In this document: positions 13,123 through 27,400 of the stretch, in pieces
Layout: the number at the start of each line of letters is the position of its first letter
How positions within the stretch are numbered: the first letter of the stretch is position 1
Source of the DNA: Symbiodinium kawagutii
Taxonomy: Eukaryota; Sar; Dinophyceae; Suessiales; Symbiodiniaceae
Direction of reading: 5' to 3'
NCBI GenBank assembly: GCA_009767595.1
Contig: VSDK01018732.1
Span: forward strand, 127,099-191,098
Length of the DNA stretch: 64,000 bases
Made by a program: the position numbers and the translations under genes
The notes under the pieces: model-generated
The model's database searches: none
Told to the model about the DNA's origin: nothing
Seen by the model: only the letters and a program-made list of their open reading frames with translations

Positions 13123-13714
13123 ATGGTCAGGGAGTATCTCAGCTACTTAAATTTGATCACGCCATTTTATTGTTTGGTCACGTTCAGTATGATGAGTCAT
13201 GAGTCATTGATGAGACTTTGGAACAATAAGATTCATAATGGTAGTATGACTCGTATGATATGAATGATAGTGTCAGTGATATGAATGATATGATATGATG
13301 ATGATATGGTATGGACATGGACCTGGACATGAAATAGCGATGATACACGGCACCGACATCAAAAATAACATCATCGTCATCGTATCATATCAATCATTAT
13401 CAATCATATCTAACTTATTGGCATTTTTTGTTTATACAATATTATCTGCCAGAATTAACTATGCCTGGCCAATCCTTTGCGATTACATCATTGTGGTGTT
13501 GTTTTCAAGGTTACTTTTTATTGACTATTAACTATTGTTGTGATTGTTCTAGTTTTTTTTTGATCCGGTCGTCGGTCGTTTCTGTTTGTGCTTATTTCAG
13601 TTGTGATTGTTGTGGTTGTGGGTGTGGTTGTGGGTTGTATGGGGCCATGGGCCATGGTCATTGTGGGGGATGTTGATGATTGTTCTGGCTGTGGCAATTG
13701 TTGTTGTTTATTGT
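13123..13714. other. 3' flank of plus gene, repeat-like, no gene seen
   Basis: It begins with GATATGATATG words. A TTGTGGTTGTG-type simple stretch (about 13596-13640) follows. No convincing coding island is present. The 3' end of the plus-strand gene probably lies here. Confidence 0.4.
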
Positions 13715-13715
13715 T

Positions 13716-14483
13716 GGACTTACCCCCGGTCCCTGTAACAGTGTGAGCACAAAATTAACCATGAGAAATGAAATCGCACGACCATAGAGGGGTACTGGCT
13801 ATCCCAGTTCTTGAGCCTTTGTTCAGACTTGAGAAATCATGCCGCTCGGCATGCCCAGGTACAAGAAGAATCTCGAGCGATCGAAGGTGATGCCACCAAA
13901 GTCGATGATGCAGTGGATGACTGAAGCGTCCAATTGAATCACCTAAAGTGTTTCCCTGTTTTACCTCAATTTTTTGGAACCTGGCCATAGGTCCATAGCT
14001 TTGGAAAACAATCCTGGAGTGTTCAGTGACAGAAGATATCAACTTATAGTGTTTTTGAATTTTCCTTGGAAATGTTTATAACTGTTGTGTTTTCCTGGGG
14101 TATGCTGTGGATTGGCCGGGAAAGTTGCGTTTTGAGGTGTAGGAAACTGGCCATAGATCCATTGCAATGGAAATTGCAACATGTCAGTGCTCACATTGCA
14201 ATAACACATTCCTTCTGTATTCACATTAGAAGATTTGAAGGTGTTCGGAGTAGCTTGATTCCAAGCAATTGTTGCTGTGGATGGGCCGGTAGATCAGATT
14301 GAAACCAAAGAAAGGCAAAAAAAGGCTGGTCGACTGCTCTGTCAGGTTTGGTGATTTAAGATCAGGATTTCACCCTAAAAGTGACACCTAAATTTGGAAA
14401 AACCCGATCTCGATCAAGTTTTGTCGTGCGATTTCTCGTGCTCTAAATTGTGCTCACTGTTACAGGGCCGGGGGTAGGTCCAA
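13716..14483. mobile_element. Inverted-repeat element, about 770 bp, non-autonomous
   Basis: The left end (about 13716-13782) and right end (about 14419-14483) are imperfect inverted repeats of about 65 bp. Each runs from TTGGAC through a CCCCCGG core and CCTGTAACAG to GCACGAC. The interior has no transposase-like frame but holds two related direct repeats (GGCCATAGNTCCAT near 13981 and 14148). No obvious target-site duplication is visible. It abuts the 3' side of a minus-strand exon. It is probably a MITE-like deletion derivative of a DNA transposon. Confidence 0.75.
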
Positions 14484-14533
14484 TCTATAGCACTGTATGG
14501 CACAGCTTGGTCGAACATCTAGAAAACAAACTT

Positions 14534-14885
14534 TCCATAAGCTTTGCGGCGCGTGCCTCGTGGTCGGTGTAATGAAAGAGGATACAATCGCCAGATTTCT
14601 CATCAAATCCGCGCTGTGGAAGCTCTTCTAATGGATCCCCATCAGCTTTGACACGTCTTGCATCAATCGCGCATGACCACATTTTCACGTCACCATCGGG
14701 CAAGGTCACTGTCAGAGTCTTCCAGTCAGGATCATACTTGTAGCGCTCGTCCTTCAAAAGCTCACCTTCATAGTAAGGCCGACTCCCAAAATACCGGTCG
14801 ATCTTGATCACTGTGTTGTCTTCAACATTCCAAGGCTTCAGAGGCTGAGACTTAAAGGCAAAGAGTGGGTATAAAGGCATCACTG
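14534..14885 (-). CDS. Exon of unknown protein (minus)
   Basis: A GC-rich open frame reads FKSQPLKPWNVEDNTVIKID, then RPYYEGELLKDERYKYDPDW, LTVTLPDGDVKMWSCAIDAR and GDCILFHYTDHEARAAKLM. It probably ends at a GT donor after CTTATGGAAA; the frame itself runs on to a stop at 14485. I do not recognise the family. It resembles a soluble, charged alpha/beta segment. The ~770-bp element lies immediately downstream. Confidence 0.65.
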
Positions 14886-14913
14886 GAAGCTACCAATCAC
14901 AGTTCCACATGAC

Positions 14914-15029
14914 TATGCAAGAAATTGGGCGTTGAACTTTCGAGACTTGAGATTGGGCCAAGAGCGAAAAATGGGATCATCCCATGGTTGCACAATTCTT
15001 CCATCAGCCATGAGAGTTGATTTGAAAGC
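14914..15029 (-). CDS. Exon of unknown protein (minus)
   Basis: The acceptor GTCCAG|G is followed by AFKSTLMADGRIVQPWDD, then IFRSWPNLKSRKFNAQFLA. The likely GT donor is after GCATA. It precedes the 14.5-14.9 kb exon on the same strand and probably belongs to the same gene. The phase does not join directly, so a small exon may be missed or the locus may be decaying. Confidence 0.55.
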
Positions 15030-15269
15030 CTGGACTTGCCTATTGGAGGACACTGAAGAGCAGCACTGTGGATACAAGGCTGTCCCTGTGGCAGTATGGT
15101 TTCCTTCTGCAAACTGTTGGAGGAAAATCTGGTGTACCAAACTTCACTCTCTATTCCTAGTCTACTTGACACTTGATCAATACTGCAGGAAAGTAGTCTT
15201 GGTTGTCTTGTTGCAACTGGAGTGTGTCTGGCATACAGATAGCAGGCACAAAAAAAGATGTTGAACATG

Positions 15270-16166
15270 CATACATATACATATTCGTATGCCTCAGGCT
15301 CAACCGTTATTAACCTTCATTGACCATCATTGACCATCATTGCCCATTAAGATTAACCATTAGTTTGCCATCAATGTTGGGTATCCCCCGCAATCAACCT
15401 CAACCACTAATTAACCAGTATCACTCTCAACCATTGAATCAACTCATGAATTTACCACCTGATCATCTATCATCAACAACTGATCGTAACCACCACTCAA
15501 CCTAATGAACCATCTAATGAAGCATCACTCACAACCTCAACCAAGCATCAGTTCACAGTTTTTACTCCCATGTACAAAAATAAATAAATAGATGTATATA
15601 TATATATACACATATCAGCAACCATTCAACCAACCATCTTACTCGACCATCAAAACTTAATCAATCATCAAATCAGTCTAGTTTGACCTTGACCACCTCT
15701 AGCAACCTTCTAACCATCAACCATCAAGTAAACACCTCTCAACCACTTCGCGACCCAATCACCAACTACTTGGATCTCCCACTCAACCAACCATCCAATG
15801 AACCCCGACTCTAACTCGCTAACTAACTTCATCTGTAAGTCTATAATAAGCATCAACCAACCTGGGTGACCCTCAAAATAGGGGGACATCTTGCAATTCT
15901 TTTGGTAATCTTCTTTAGTAACAAATCATTGCCAATCACACATAATTTGGGTGCCCCTCTGGCTTGAGAAACCCCAGCCGTAATCAAAATCAACCATTAA
16001 CCATCTCAAATACGATTGACCTAATCACCCATCGAATCACCCACCTCAACCCAACCATTGACCCAATCACCCACCTTAACCCAACCACTAACCCACCCGA
16101 ATCACCTGTTACTAACTAACCTTAACCACCCTGCTGACCCACCGAAACCATCCCCAGCCACGGCAC
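15270..16166. repeat. CAACCATCAATCAACC-rich spacer
   Basis: Dense short words of the AACCATCA / CAACC type mark the start of the second intron-repeat regime. A family-E element (15870-15977) lies within it. No coding island is seen. Confidence 0.6.
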
Positions 16167-16236
16167 TCCCCAAAGGTAGCGCCCGGGGAGATGCGTGCGA
16201 TGGCGTGGCCGTCGCGCTCAGCCACGACGATGCCGC
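16167..16236 (-). CDS. CNB exon: phosphate cassette with FGE
   Basis: The acceptor GGGGAG|G is followed by GIVVAERDGHAIARISPG, then ATFGE. This is the canonical strand, glycine turn and PG..FGE phosphate-binding cassette of a CNB domain. It joins the 17.8-kb exon through a GC donor with matching phase. The GT donor follows GGGGA. The rest of the barrel must lie further left but was not found. Confidence 0.72.
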
Positions 16237-17594
16237 CTCCCCAGGCATCCGCGGGGTGGGAAGCACCGCTTGGATTGGCCAAGACATGGTGAAGAGTTGT
16301 CATCATTAATCACCAATTAATGTTGTTGTTGGTTAGTTCACCAGAGGGTAACCATCATCAACGAATCTATTTGATAGACTAATAAACTTTTTTTGACTTT
16401 GCACGCAAATAGAGTCACCTAGGGGACGCCAGCTTGCAAGCACCGAAGAAAAAGCTATTGAAGCCAACGATGCAAACTAATAAACATTAACAACAACACA
16501 TTTTTGGGGATTAGTGGTGATAATGATTTGATGCTGGATTGATTTGGTGAATCTATGGTTGATTTGTGTTGATGAGTTGATTTGATGGTGGATCTATGGT
16601 GATGAGTTAGGGATTTGATGGTGGATCTATGATTGCTCAGTGGTGATAAGTTGATCTTATGGCGGATTTTATGGTTGATCATGGTGAGTAGTGGTGGATT
16701 TTATGGTGGACTAGTGGTGATCAATGGTTGATGGTGGATTTTATGGCTGATTGGTGATATATGGCGATTAGTGGCTCATGGCTGATGACGGTTGGTTATT
16801 GGTTGATTAATGTTTTACTAAGCTAGTTCATTGATTGGATGATTGATGATGATTGGTGGTTAGTTGAAGGTTGATTCGATGGCTACGCAGGTTGACTCAG
16901 CCAATTAATGATGGGAATGATAGTGGTTACCTAGCAGAACGTTTGATTAATGTGAACAATGGTCATGAATGCTTCATTTTATGATTGATTAAGGTGGCAG
17001 ATCAAGGTTTTTAGTTGATGGATGTTGATGGCTGTTTTCTGGTTGACTCATCGATGGTTGATTCAATGCGTAGATGAAGTTAGATACCAGATTTGATAGG
17101 TGATCCAGGTGAGTAATGGTTGATGATGGATAATTTTACGGTTGTTGGAGGTTGATGATTTTGATGGTGGTTGAGTGAATGATCGATGAATATGGTTGCT
17201 GCTTTATTAGTGGAGAAGCACCAGCATTCATGGTTGATTCAGAGGTTCAGGTGGTTTATTTTGAAGGGTTGTTTAACTACCCCGTCATGAAAAATATGAT
17301 TGCCAACCAACCTAGCATGTGTTAATACATTTGGGAAAATAAACAATGTTTGAAAGGACCAGCCAGATTCAGGTTTTTGATTGAATGGTTGGCCATGGTT
17401 GAGAATGATAGTAGTTAATGGTTGAGGTGGATTGTTGATGATAGGGAGATAAGAGCCAACAATCAAAGGGACTAACATTTGTTCACTTATGATTGATTCG
17501 ATGGTTGATGAATAGCTAATCTTTATTGTTAGCAATGATGGATGATCGTTGATGATCGTTGATGATCGTTGGTGATCGTTGATGATGATGCTGG

Positions 17595-17653
<59 letters not shown>

Positions 17654-20600
17654 CTGATGATGATGATGATGATGATGACGATGGTTGATTTATGAATGCC
17701 TTTGATCGCCCATTCAGTCATCTGTAGATTACGCTAAGCAGCCGCCACCGTTCCCCCCGGACTTCCCAGGGTTGCGAGCCCACATAGCGCCTGATAGGAC
17801 GAACATCGCAGGGTCTTCCTCATAGGCCCCTTCCACCACAATGGTTTGCCCATGCCTTGCTGAAATGGGCAAGGAGACTCATCGATTTGTGGCTAGTATC
17901 ATGGACTATTGTTGGATCATGGTGGTGATAATTGGTAATAACGCGGGACAAGGGGTTGTTGTTGGTGCAAGCTGAGGGTAGTTAATTTGATGACTTGAAA
18001 TAGTGGTGATGGACTATAACTAACCATATTGGCACGCAAATAGATTGACCATGGAATTCATTTTTGTCCCAACTGGATCCACCCATCGATGATTAATTAT
18101 CCATTATAACCACTCATTTCTCATGTTTTGATGGACAACCATACATGGACAACTAATCCGTGGATAGTGGTCATCCCTTGCGCCGAAAATTCTGGGATGC
18201 AAGGGAGGCATTTGAAAAAAGATGCGTTGTTGCAAGGACCGTCTGCGCCTGATCTGAAGCTATGCATCACTTCGGATCCACAGCAAGTTAGACAGTAAAC
18301 GATCGTTGAATCCGATAGGTCATTTTGTTTACTTTATCACTAACTGTAGGCGGATTATGGTGGTTAATGATGACTAATGGCCACTTCGTTTGTAACTGCC
18401 AGCGGTCCATATGGTTTTACAGGGGATTATAGTGATTAATGATAGGGTGCAAGGACAAATGCTTGACCACTGTGATCCTCAAGTCATAGGGAAGCCCCCA
18501 CAAATAGTGGGTTTATTACTATCGAAGGTTAATGGTTAAGGTGAAATGATTTCCGGGCACCCCGACTTTGAGAAACCACGATGTAGTCTACATAGTTCTC
18601 CACTAAGTGGTCCCTGTTATCTAGAAGTCAGTTCATATCAAATCCTGAGGCATTGTTCACACCCATCAAGGATCATGGGATTGCCAGGCATCACTCCCAA
18701 CCATCCAAACGTTGTGATCATGTCTAGTTGGTGGTTGAAGCACCTGTCTGAAAAATACCAGTCAACCAACCATCCCAAATATAGGGGAAATAGAAAATGT
18801 CAATCAAACTAGTCATCCTGCTCTAGTGGGATGACCCAAGTTCTACATTGTAAACCAGGCATCTACTACTCAACTGCTTCAGAAGCCGCCGCAAATTTCC
18901 AGCTTTTTTCTTCAGATGGCTTTGGGTCAAAACCCTGTACCCCTGGTTCCTCCATCATTCATCATTGTTTTTCCTACAAGGTGGGCCCGGCCAGTCATAC
19001 GTTGATTAATAAGCCATGTAAATATAGTTATATATATCCTCCACAACTTAATAAACCCCTGGTTGATCAACTGGGGGGGCCACCATTTTAAAAGGGAAAC
19101 CAAGGCTTTTAGAGGATACCACCTATTAATCAACCAGGGGTTTATTAATCCTAGGTCAACATGATTCACCATTATTGATGGTTGATGATGGTTGACATCG
19201 ACCCATAGCCAGATCTGAGCAGCTGACAGGAACATGGAAGAGGTGACCTTCGCGTTCAAAGCCTCCAGGAATCCCGTCCTGCCGCTGGTCTTAGGGAGAT
19301 GTGGTGGGCCTAAAGAGCTGGCTTTATCCATGCTTGTACCTTCTCACCATCCCAGATCATTAAATTTCTTGGTAATTTTTGGGGATGATCTGGGGAACAT
19401 CAATTTTTCTTAGTAATATTTGGGGATGATCTTTGTAATCTTAGGGAAACCATCAGATTTTGGGGAACACCATTTTCGGACAAACACGGCTGCTTAACAA
19501 GTTGGCTCATGATGGTTAATGATGGTGAATGATGTCGCTTGCTAAGCAAGTTTCTGACAGTGGTAGTTAAAGCGACTTGTCAATGATGGTTAAATGATCA
19601 TGAACGATGGTTAACAACTGATGATGACTAAGAAGTTGATTGTAAATCGTGGTGATGATAGTTAGCTAGCTGGCGCATGATGTTCAACTTGACTTGCCAA
19701 GTAACAACAACAAACCATGGTTGATGACGGCTACCGCTGGTTGATGATGGATACCCTCAGGTACACTAACATGGCTGGCTGGAAAAAATCCACCATAAAT
19801 TCCTAATTCCCCAAATTTGTCCATTGCCAAAATGGTTGATTTTCCAGCCAGCCATGTTACCGTAGGGTACTTGGATGATCATCCCACTTAGTAACTGGTT
19901 AGTAACCATCTCTAGTAACCATGGCTAGTAACCATGGTCAGTTTGCCAGCCCGGGTAGCTGATAACTCATTCCCAAGCAACAACAGCACCTCCTGGCTGC
20001 CAAAACGCAGCAACCCCAACAGAGCACCGGCCCCTTGTTGAGGCGCCGCACCCGCTGGCCCTAAAGAGCTCCACGTGCCGGACCTGCCCAGGACGACATG
20101 GTGACCATAGCTCCTTGCCCGAGCTAAGGAGACCCCAGGCCTGGCCTCGTTCCCAACCACCAGCCAGATGATATGGCGAGCTGGGTCAAGATTAACCAAC
20201 CAATAATAGCTAGTGAATGGTTAATGATAGCGGATGATAACTCGCAACTATAGAAGATATATACCAACTATATGGCTAGGGGTCAATATTAACCAACATG
20301 GGACAAGAACCAACAGTTTCATAGGGAAAACAATGGTTAATGATAGGGGAACCAGGGGGGCTAAGGGTGAACTGACCCAGTGTCATATTGAAGAACAGTA
20401 GGGGTGCAACAACAGGTCCATCAGATGACGCAACAACACACCCAGCCTTGCTTCCAGAGATTCGACCGCCCTGCGGGGACGTCTTCAACTTCTCGAAGTG
20501 CTCCTTGGTGGACATGTCAAACATCAAGCAAGGCACCAGGTGGATGAACCAAAGCTAAGAATTGGTCAAGAACTAAGAATGCTTGAGAATTACTCATGGC

Positions 20601-21375
20601 ATGGCTAAGAATCATCATGGATTGGTATTGTCAACACTTGGGGTAAGTCAGACAATTCATTCAATAGCTGGAACACAAACCAATCAGCAATGGCAGAAAT
20701 AGTGGTTCTCAACCACTACTAACCATCATGAACCACAATAAAAACACTAGGAACCATTGTTCACCCTAGAAAATCTCATGATTTTCCCGATTTTTCATCA
20801 TGATAATCCACAAATCTCCCCGTTGCTCAGTAACCATCCGTAACGATCATGACCCAGCTTGTGCCGCCGTTCATCAGGGGTGAGAACCATGGTTATTGAC
20901 AAGCGATAAGCGGCAAGGAGGACACGGGCGTTTATCCACCATCAATGGATCTTGATCATCTATGATGATGGTTGAGCTTGATCGTTGGATATAAATCGTT
21001 TATCTGCCATAATCTACGATTAGCTTGTTGGTTGACCTGATTTGACCAGCTATTGATGCTTCAGCCAACAACTATTATGAAAAAATAGCCAGTTACTAGT
21101 GGCAACCACAACTACTTGACGAGCTAACTACATCGGGTACTCAATAAGCACTTGATTAACCTGGTTCACCAGCCAAACGGCTATCATCACAGCTTGTTCC
21201 ACAGCGCTGTTAATCACCTACAACTGGATGTACGGGTGGGGTCACAACATCTGGACAGAACTAAGGTGGGATATAAGCCCTACAACCATGGTTCGTTACC
21301 AATTTCTGGAGGCACATCCAAATATTAACCAACCATCAATTGTGCATGATCACCCATCACTTAAGATGGTTTAAC

Positions 21376-21407
<32 letters not shown>

Positions 21408-24400
21408 ATTCTGATAATCAACCCTTGATAAATCACAAATCAATCACGAATCAACCATCAACCATTAACCAACCAACTACCATCATTTCAACCATTGATT
21501 ATACATATATACTGTAATCAAGCATGAATCAATCAACTGGTAATCCACCAATCAGTACAGTAATCAACCAGTAATCAATCAGTAACCACTACTTGGATGT
21601 GCAGCTGGGTCATGACCATGCTTATTCGCCCAATAAGGTAGCTTATAACCCCTTGAAACCATGGTTGAATTGTGACCACTGACCGGCTCGCCATGGGGGT
21701 GCACATCCAGCCGTAGTCGACCAGCCACCAACGCCACCTACCGGGATGATCTCCTGGCGTCACTGAGGCCCAGTGACGATCTCCACAGGATGCTTCTTGA
21801 GGGCCTTGTGGAGAGCAGGTCGAACGATCGCCAGGGCCAGGGCGAAAGGTGTGCAGACCTGGCGAGATGAGCAAGGGGAGATGGGTTGATCCTGATTAAT
21901 CTTCACCCAGGATTAAGAAACCCTAGGTTTATTAATTGGGGAGGTACCATTCTAATGGGAAACCAAGGCTTTTAGGGGATACCCGCTAATAATCAACCAG
22001 GGGGTTATTAATCCTGGGTTACCATTACCCTCTGGTGAACTAACATGGCTTATTTCGTCAACAAACTATGGTTGATGATGCTTAGTGCTGGTTGATGATG
22101 GTTACCCTCTGGTGAACTAACCATGGTTACTAGCCATGGTTACTAGAGATGGTTGCTAACCAGTTCCTAAGTGGGATGATCATCCAAGTACCCTACGGTA
22201 ACATGGCTGGCTGGAAAATCGACCATTTTGGCAATGGAAAACCCTGGGAAAACAGTCATTGAAATGGTGGATTCTCCATTGCCATGTGGCTGTGGGTCAA
22301 AACCCCGTACCCCTGGTTCCCCCCTGTTAACCATTGCTTTCCCTATCATTGTTGGTGGAAATCCCCCAGTAGTTGGTTGGTTAATATTGACCCATAGCCA
22401 TGTTAGTTTACCAGAGGGTAGTTGACGGTAAAGTGATGGCTACGTGGAGTGAACGAGTTGCTTAGTTCTCGTTGATGATGGTGCTCGTGATGGTTAAGTG
22501 ATGTTTAATCATGCTTGACTGATGACTAAGTGATGGCTAATAATGGCTTACGGAGACTAGTAGTGGCTAATGATTGATGTCAATGATGGCCAAATCATGA
22601 TTACATATGGTTCATGATGCTGAACAGATGATTGACGATGGTTCATGAGTGGTTAACAAGTTGGTTCATTGATGGCTCAATGATGATTAATTAGTTGGTT
22701 GTTAAGTAGTGGTTCATGATTGACAATGGTTGACGGTTCATGCTGATTGCATCTGATTACTCTGACCATGATCGTTGATGATAGCAAATAGGTCAAAATC
22801 TTTGACAAGAACAGCAAATGATCAACGAAGATCATCTACTAATGGTCGATCCACATTGATAAACCACAACTTGTTTAACCATGGATAGCTGATGCTCTAC
22901 CATCAAAAATGGTGTATCAATATGGATCTCCCATGACAGGATCACCACGAAGTCTTCGCTGCACGGTGCTGACAAATACGAGCCAGGCCCAACTCGGACC
23001 GTTGCATTGGCTTCCGCCGCAATGCCCAAGAGTGTGCGTTCCTGGGCAAGAGGATCAAGCAACCATCAACCCATGAGGTACCGAGCAAAGCGCGAAAAAT
23101 ATCGACCACTTTTGTGTTTTTTTTTTTACATGCTGAAACGGTGTAAAACCAGCAAGCAATTTTAGGACTCCATGAACCATAGTTTGAATCGTTTGAAGAA
23201 ATGCTTCATGAAGCAACCAGTGCTGGTGCGGCTACAACTTTGAGCCAAACAAGGGGATAGGTGAGAAGGAAATAATTGCCGAAGTGAGTGTATCCAATCC
23301 CTCATAAAATCAACAATGGTTTTGATCATAACAAGGTTGAGAAAACCAGCGATCGACCATTACCAAACATTTATCAACCATCTATTCCTCATCAGTCATC
23401 TATCAACGGTTGACTAAACATATGTAAATTGTTCATTAACCAATGAACAACCATACCTCACAATGACTCAACCATTAATACCATATTAATCCATTGGTTA
23501 ATCATCATTTAAACATCACTTGAGCCTTCCTCAAGTTAGTCATTGATGGTTCCCAGTCCGAGCGAGCATCACCGGGGTTCCTCAGCTTCACTTCTTAACC
23601 ACTTCTCGCCGATAGTCAACCACCAGTTATAGACATGAACTCAATGCTTAACCATAACTTAGCCATCATTTAACTCTCACCGGATCATCATTCATGATTC
23701 TATGAATTAACATCCATTCATGATGTTAATTGTTACTTTAGCCATCATTACCTGGATGGTGGTTTCAACCCCTATGAAAAATATTCAACCACCCCGTTGT
23801 TAATAATCACTCCGGAAAATAAAAAATGTTTGAAACCACCAGCTAGTTACTATCACTTTGACATCACAATTCAGCATTCCTCAAAGGTGGGCCCTTTTAG
23901 TTAGCTAACTTTCGTTATAACTAGGGTACCAGTTCTGGTAGATATAACTATAGTTTGATGGCTTATTAATCAACTTATAACCAGGGGGGGGCCACCTTGT
24001 CACCATTATTAACCAACCACCATCATCCTTAATCATCATTAAACATCATTAAATGGCTTGTTAATCAAGTCATAACTAGGCCCTGCCCAACTTGTTTCCA
24101 AGGCACTTCTTCCAAGTCAAGGCCCCCCCCACTAGGATGGCGGCCGCCCCGCGCACGAGACGCACTCGGCCCCCAGACACCGAAACAGTTTCCCGCAGGC
24201 ACTTCGTTCACGGTGCCAACGCCCGAGATCTAAGGGAGCGCCACGAAGCCGGAGCGCCACACAAGAGATGGCGGCAAGGTTTTAAGAAGCAGTGGGTGAT
24301 CAAGAATGGATTATATATAATGTTGGTTTCTGATTAGTATCTACCTGTTGGTTTCATCTATTTTCATTACTTTAGGGGGGGTTACACTAATCAGAAACCA

Positions 24401-27400
24401 ACATTAATAAGAATGGTTATATATGATATTTCATGATGGTTTCAATAATGGTTTCATTATTAATAAGCAGTGGGTGATCTATATTGGTTTTATAATAGTT
24501 GACAATGGTTTATTGTGATAATCAAACATGGTTGATATTGTTGATGGTTGTGGGTTTCTAATGATTGATGATCAGTGTTGATTAACGATGGGTATGTTGA
24601 ATCATGGTTTGCTGAATCAGTGGTGATATTACAAACTGGCAGCAGTAACTAAAAACTCAAAATGGTTAATAGCCGATAATGGCTCATAGTGATGAATCAA
24701 TCATGATAACTGGTATATATACATATATACATGTTGTATTGTATCTTTGATCATGTTAGCAATGGTCCGAAATGGGGGTGAGTAACAACCTATAGAGGTT
24801 CGTGATAGTGGTTGGTAGGGGTGAATAACAGTCAAAGATGGCAAATCATGGGTAGTAATAGTCCATCCTCTTAGTAGCAGCGAATAAGCAATAATGGTTC
24901 TTGTTAGGAATCAAGGCTAATAATGGTTAGTAATCAACATGGACAGAAAATAGATACTTCACAGAGCCGTCAATGAGAGTGAAAGTTATGGCATGGTCAA
25001 TCAAACTGATAATGATGGTTTGGTGATGGTACACAATGCAAATCAACGTCTCACAATGTTTGAACATGCGTGGGTCACGATCATAACGTTTCGCGATCAG
25101 CTAACAACCAATGAGGACTAACAAAATGAACCATCGTGGGCGATATTCTACATTGATTGCTGGATTCGATATTTACAATTTGGCGATAACAAAAATCAGT
25201 GATAGCGATGGATCATACACGTTGGTAGGAATAACCAACATTTCCCTGCGGCTAGCAATAATAGTGACTGACCAGCCATTATCAACCATCATTACACAAT
25301 CATCATGAACCATCAAACAATATTAGCCACTCTACACCGTCAAAACTCGGTATCAATAACAATCAAATATCATCAGCCAACCAATCATTAACCAATAATC
25401 AACCATTGCCATTGACCAATCATCAGCCTATATCACAGACCAATATAATTGACCAACCAACCCGTTACCAATCATTACCCGATCATGTGGCTCTGGGTCA
25501 AAAACCTGTACCCCTGGTTCCCCCTTCATTAACCATTGGTTTCCCTTGGAGTTCCTTGGTGATTATACCCCATAAGCTGGTTGGCACAAAGCCTTGACCC
25601 ATAGCCATTTCGTTGGCACATTATATCCCCGTCTAATTTTGATTGTCATTTCGTACTATTAACCATGAACCAACTTTTGGTGTTGGCTATAATATTGGCC
25701 CATAGCCATCCCCTGACATACCTCCACCATCCCAAACCCCATGTCGCGCCTGAATGCTCACTCTTCCGTGCTCCAGCACGAAGAGAGTTCCTACCTCGCA
25801 ATCGACAATCCGAGCGAGCCATGGGGTGGCAAAGGAATAGGTAATGATGGCTAAGACTAACAATAGTAATGGTGAATAATGATCAGTAATAAGCCAGAAA
25901 CACCCACAACAATCATGATTAACTTTGGTTAACTACGGTAAAGCTTAATTAGTACTGGTTAAACATGGGAAATAATCGGGCATAGCAGCCAACAATAATG
26001 ATGAAACAACAATTACACAGGGGTTTCTCAAGCAATTGGGAACCCCAACTTTATAGATGGTTTATGACTATAAAGGATTGATAAACTGGATGATGGGAAC
26101 AATGGGAAGCTCCGTTTTTTGCGAAACCACCAAAGAGCCAGGAAATTGATAATTTCCCATGGAGAACTGGGTAACCAAAAACAATGCGTTGCAGAAACAA
26201 ATTGAAATTGTTGTTCTGGCTAACAACTGTTATTGTAACGTAAAGGAAAATCGGGAAATCACCAGCAACATAAACAAGAATAGGATTATTTTGGTCTATT
26301 TGAGCGTATGAGATATCATTGAAGCATTGAAGTGCACAAGAGATATCATCCAACGTATACAGCATCTAGGGGGGCGCAAGCAGATGAAACAAAAACTTGC
26401 GGCCCCAAACATTTTCAAAGCACCAAGCGGACTGACGCAACTGAAGTTTATGATTTTTGAAGCAACGCAACCATGATCGCCTCCGCCTCCGGCCCTGCGC
26501 TGGGCGGGAAACTTGAACCCCAAGGAGGCTCTGGTGGATCATAAGACCAACGCCTTGGATCTGCCATCCATACATCTCCATCATGGATTTCTATTGATAC
26601 GACTGGATCTGTGTTGTATGCATGCACTGCAAGCGCAGTCCGCTCGCACGAATCATGGATCCCACGCGTACAAGTTGGCAGCGCACATAAATTCTCCTCG
26701 CACATTTGAAGGCCAAAGTTGCTTGCCGCAATGTCTGCATCGGAATTCTCTAAATATTTCTGAGACTTAGATTGCAATCCTACTTACGAGAACAATTTGG
26801 CTTTGCAATCAGGTTGCTGTCGCTTCATGTCAGCGTCGCATTCCTGGATCCGGCTCGTCCTCTGCCTCATTCACCAAACCTGGCAGGGCAGCACTCAAAA
26901 GCGGTCGCTTCATCAAACCCCTGCATGGGCGCATTGAGCGGCCATCTCTGCCCCCGCCTTCCCCTGCAGGCTAAACACGCAAGCAATGCCCGATAAGGAC
27001 CTCACCATCTTCTGGGCACCGAGGCTTATCTGTATGGACTGGTTGCCCTGCTGCGTTGCCCAACCGGAGACGCGATCGCGGTTGCGAACGCAGCATCACC
27101 AAAGTCTGATCAATGGCCTGGGTCAGCTTCCCACCATGCCTTCTTCTGCGTAAAGGTTTCTCCGCCTTCCGCAAAATGGTCACCACATCTTGCTTCCAGG
27201 CAACGACTGCACGGTACTGTCTCCACACGGATGCCGCCCAAAATCAACAAGATTTCCTGTATGCACGCATACAAGGGGTTTTGTCTAAACAAGCGCTGAT
27301 ACTGCCCGCGCTGAAATGACAGCGCCACTGATACTGATTGATTTCATGGCCCGGCAGTCCATGTTCCTCACCTCATCTGCCCACCAGGCACGTTCGACGG

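Noticed and set aside
17239..17721. 160-codon Ile-rich minus-strand open frame
   Set aside because: It is a translation of the (GAT)n microsatellite and flanking repeats.
20860..20935. Minus frame INARVLLAAYRLSITMVL
   Set aside because: It looks protein-like, but no AG acceptor lies within a usable distance upstream.
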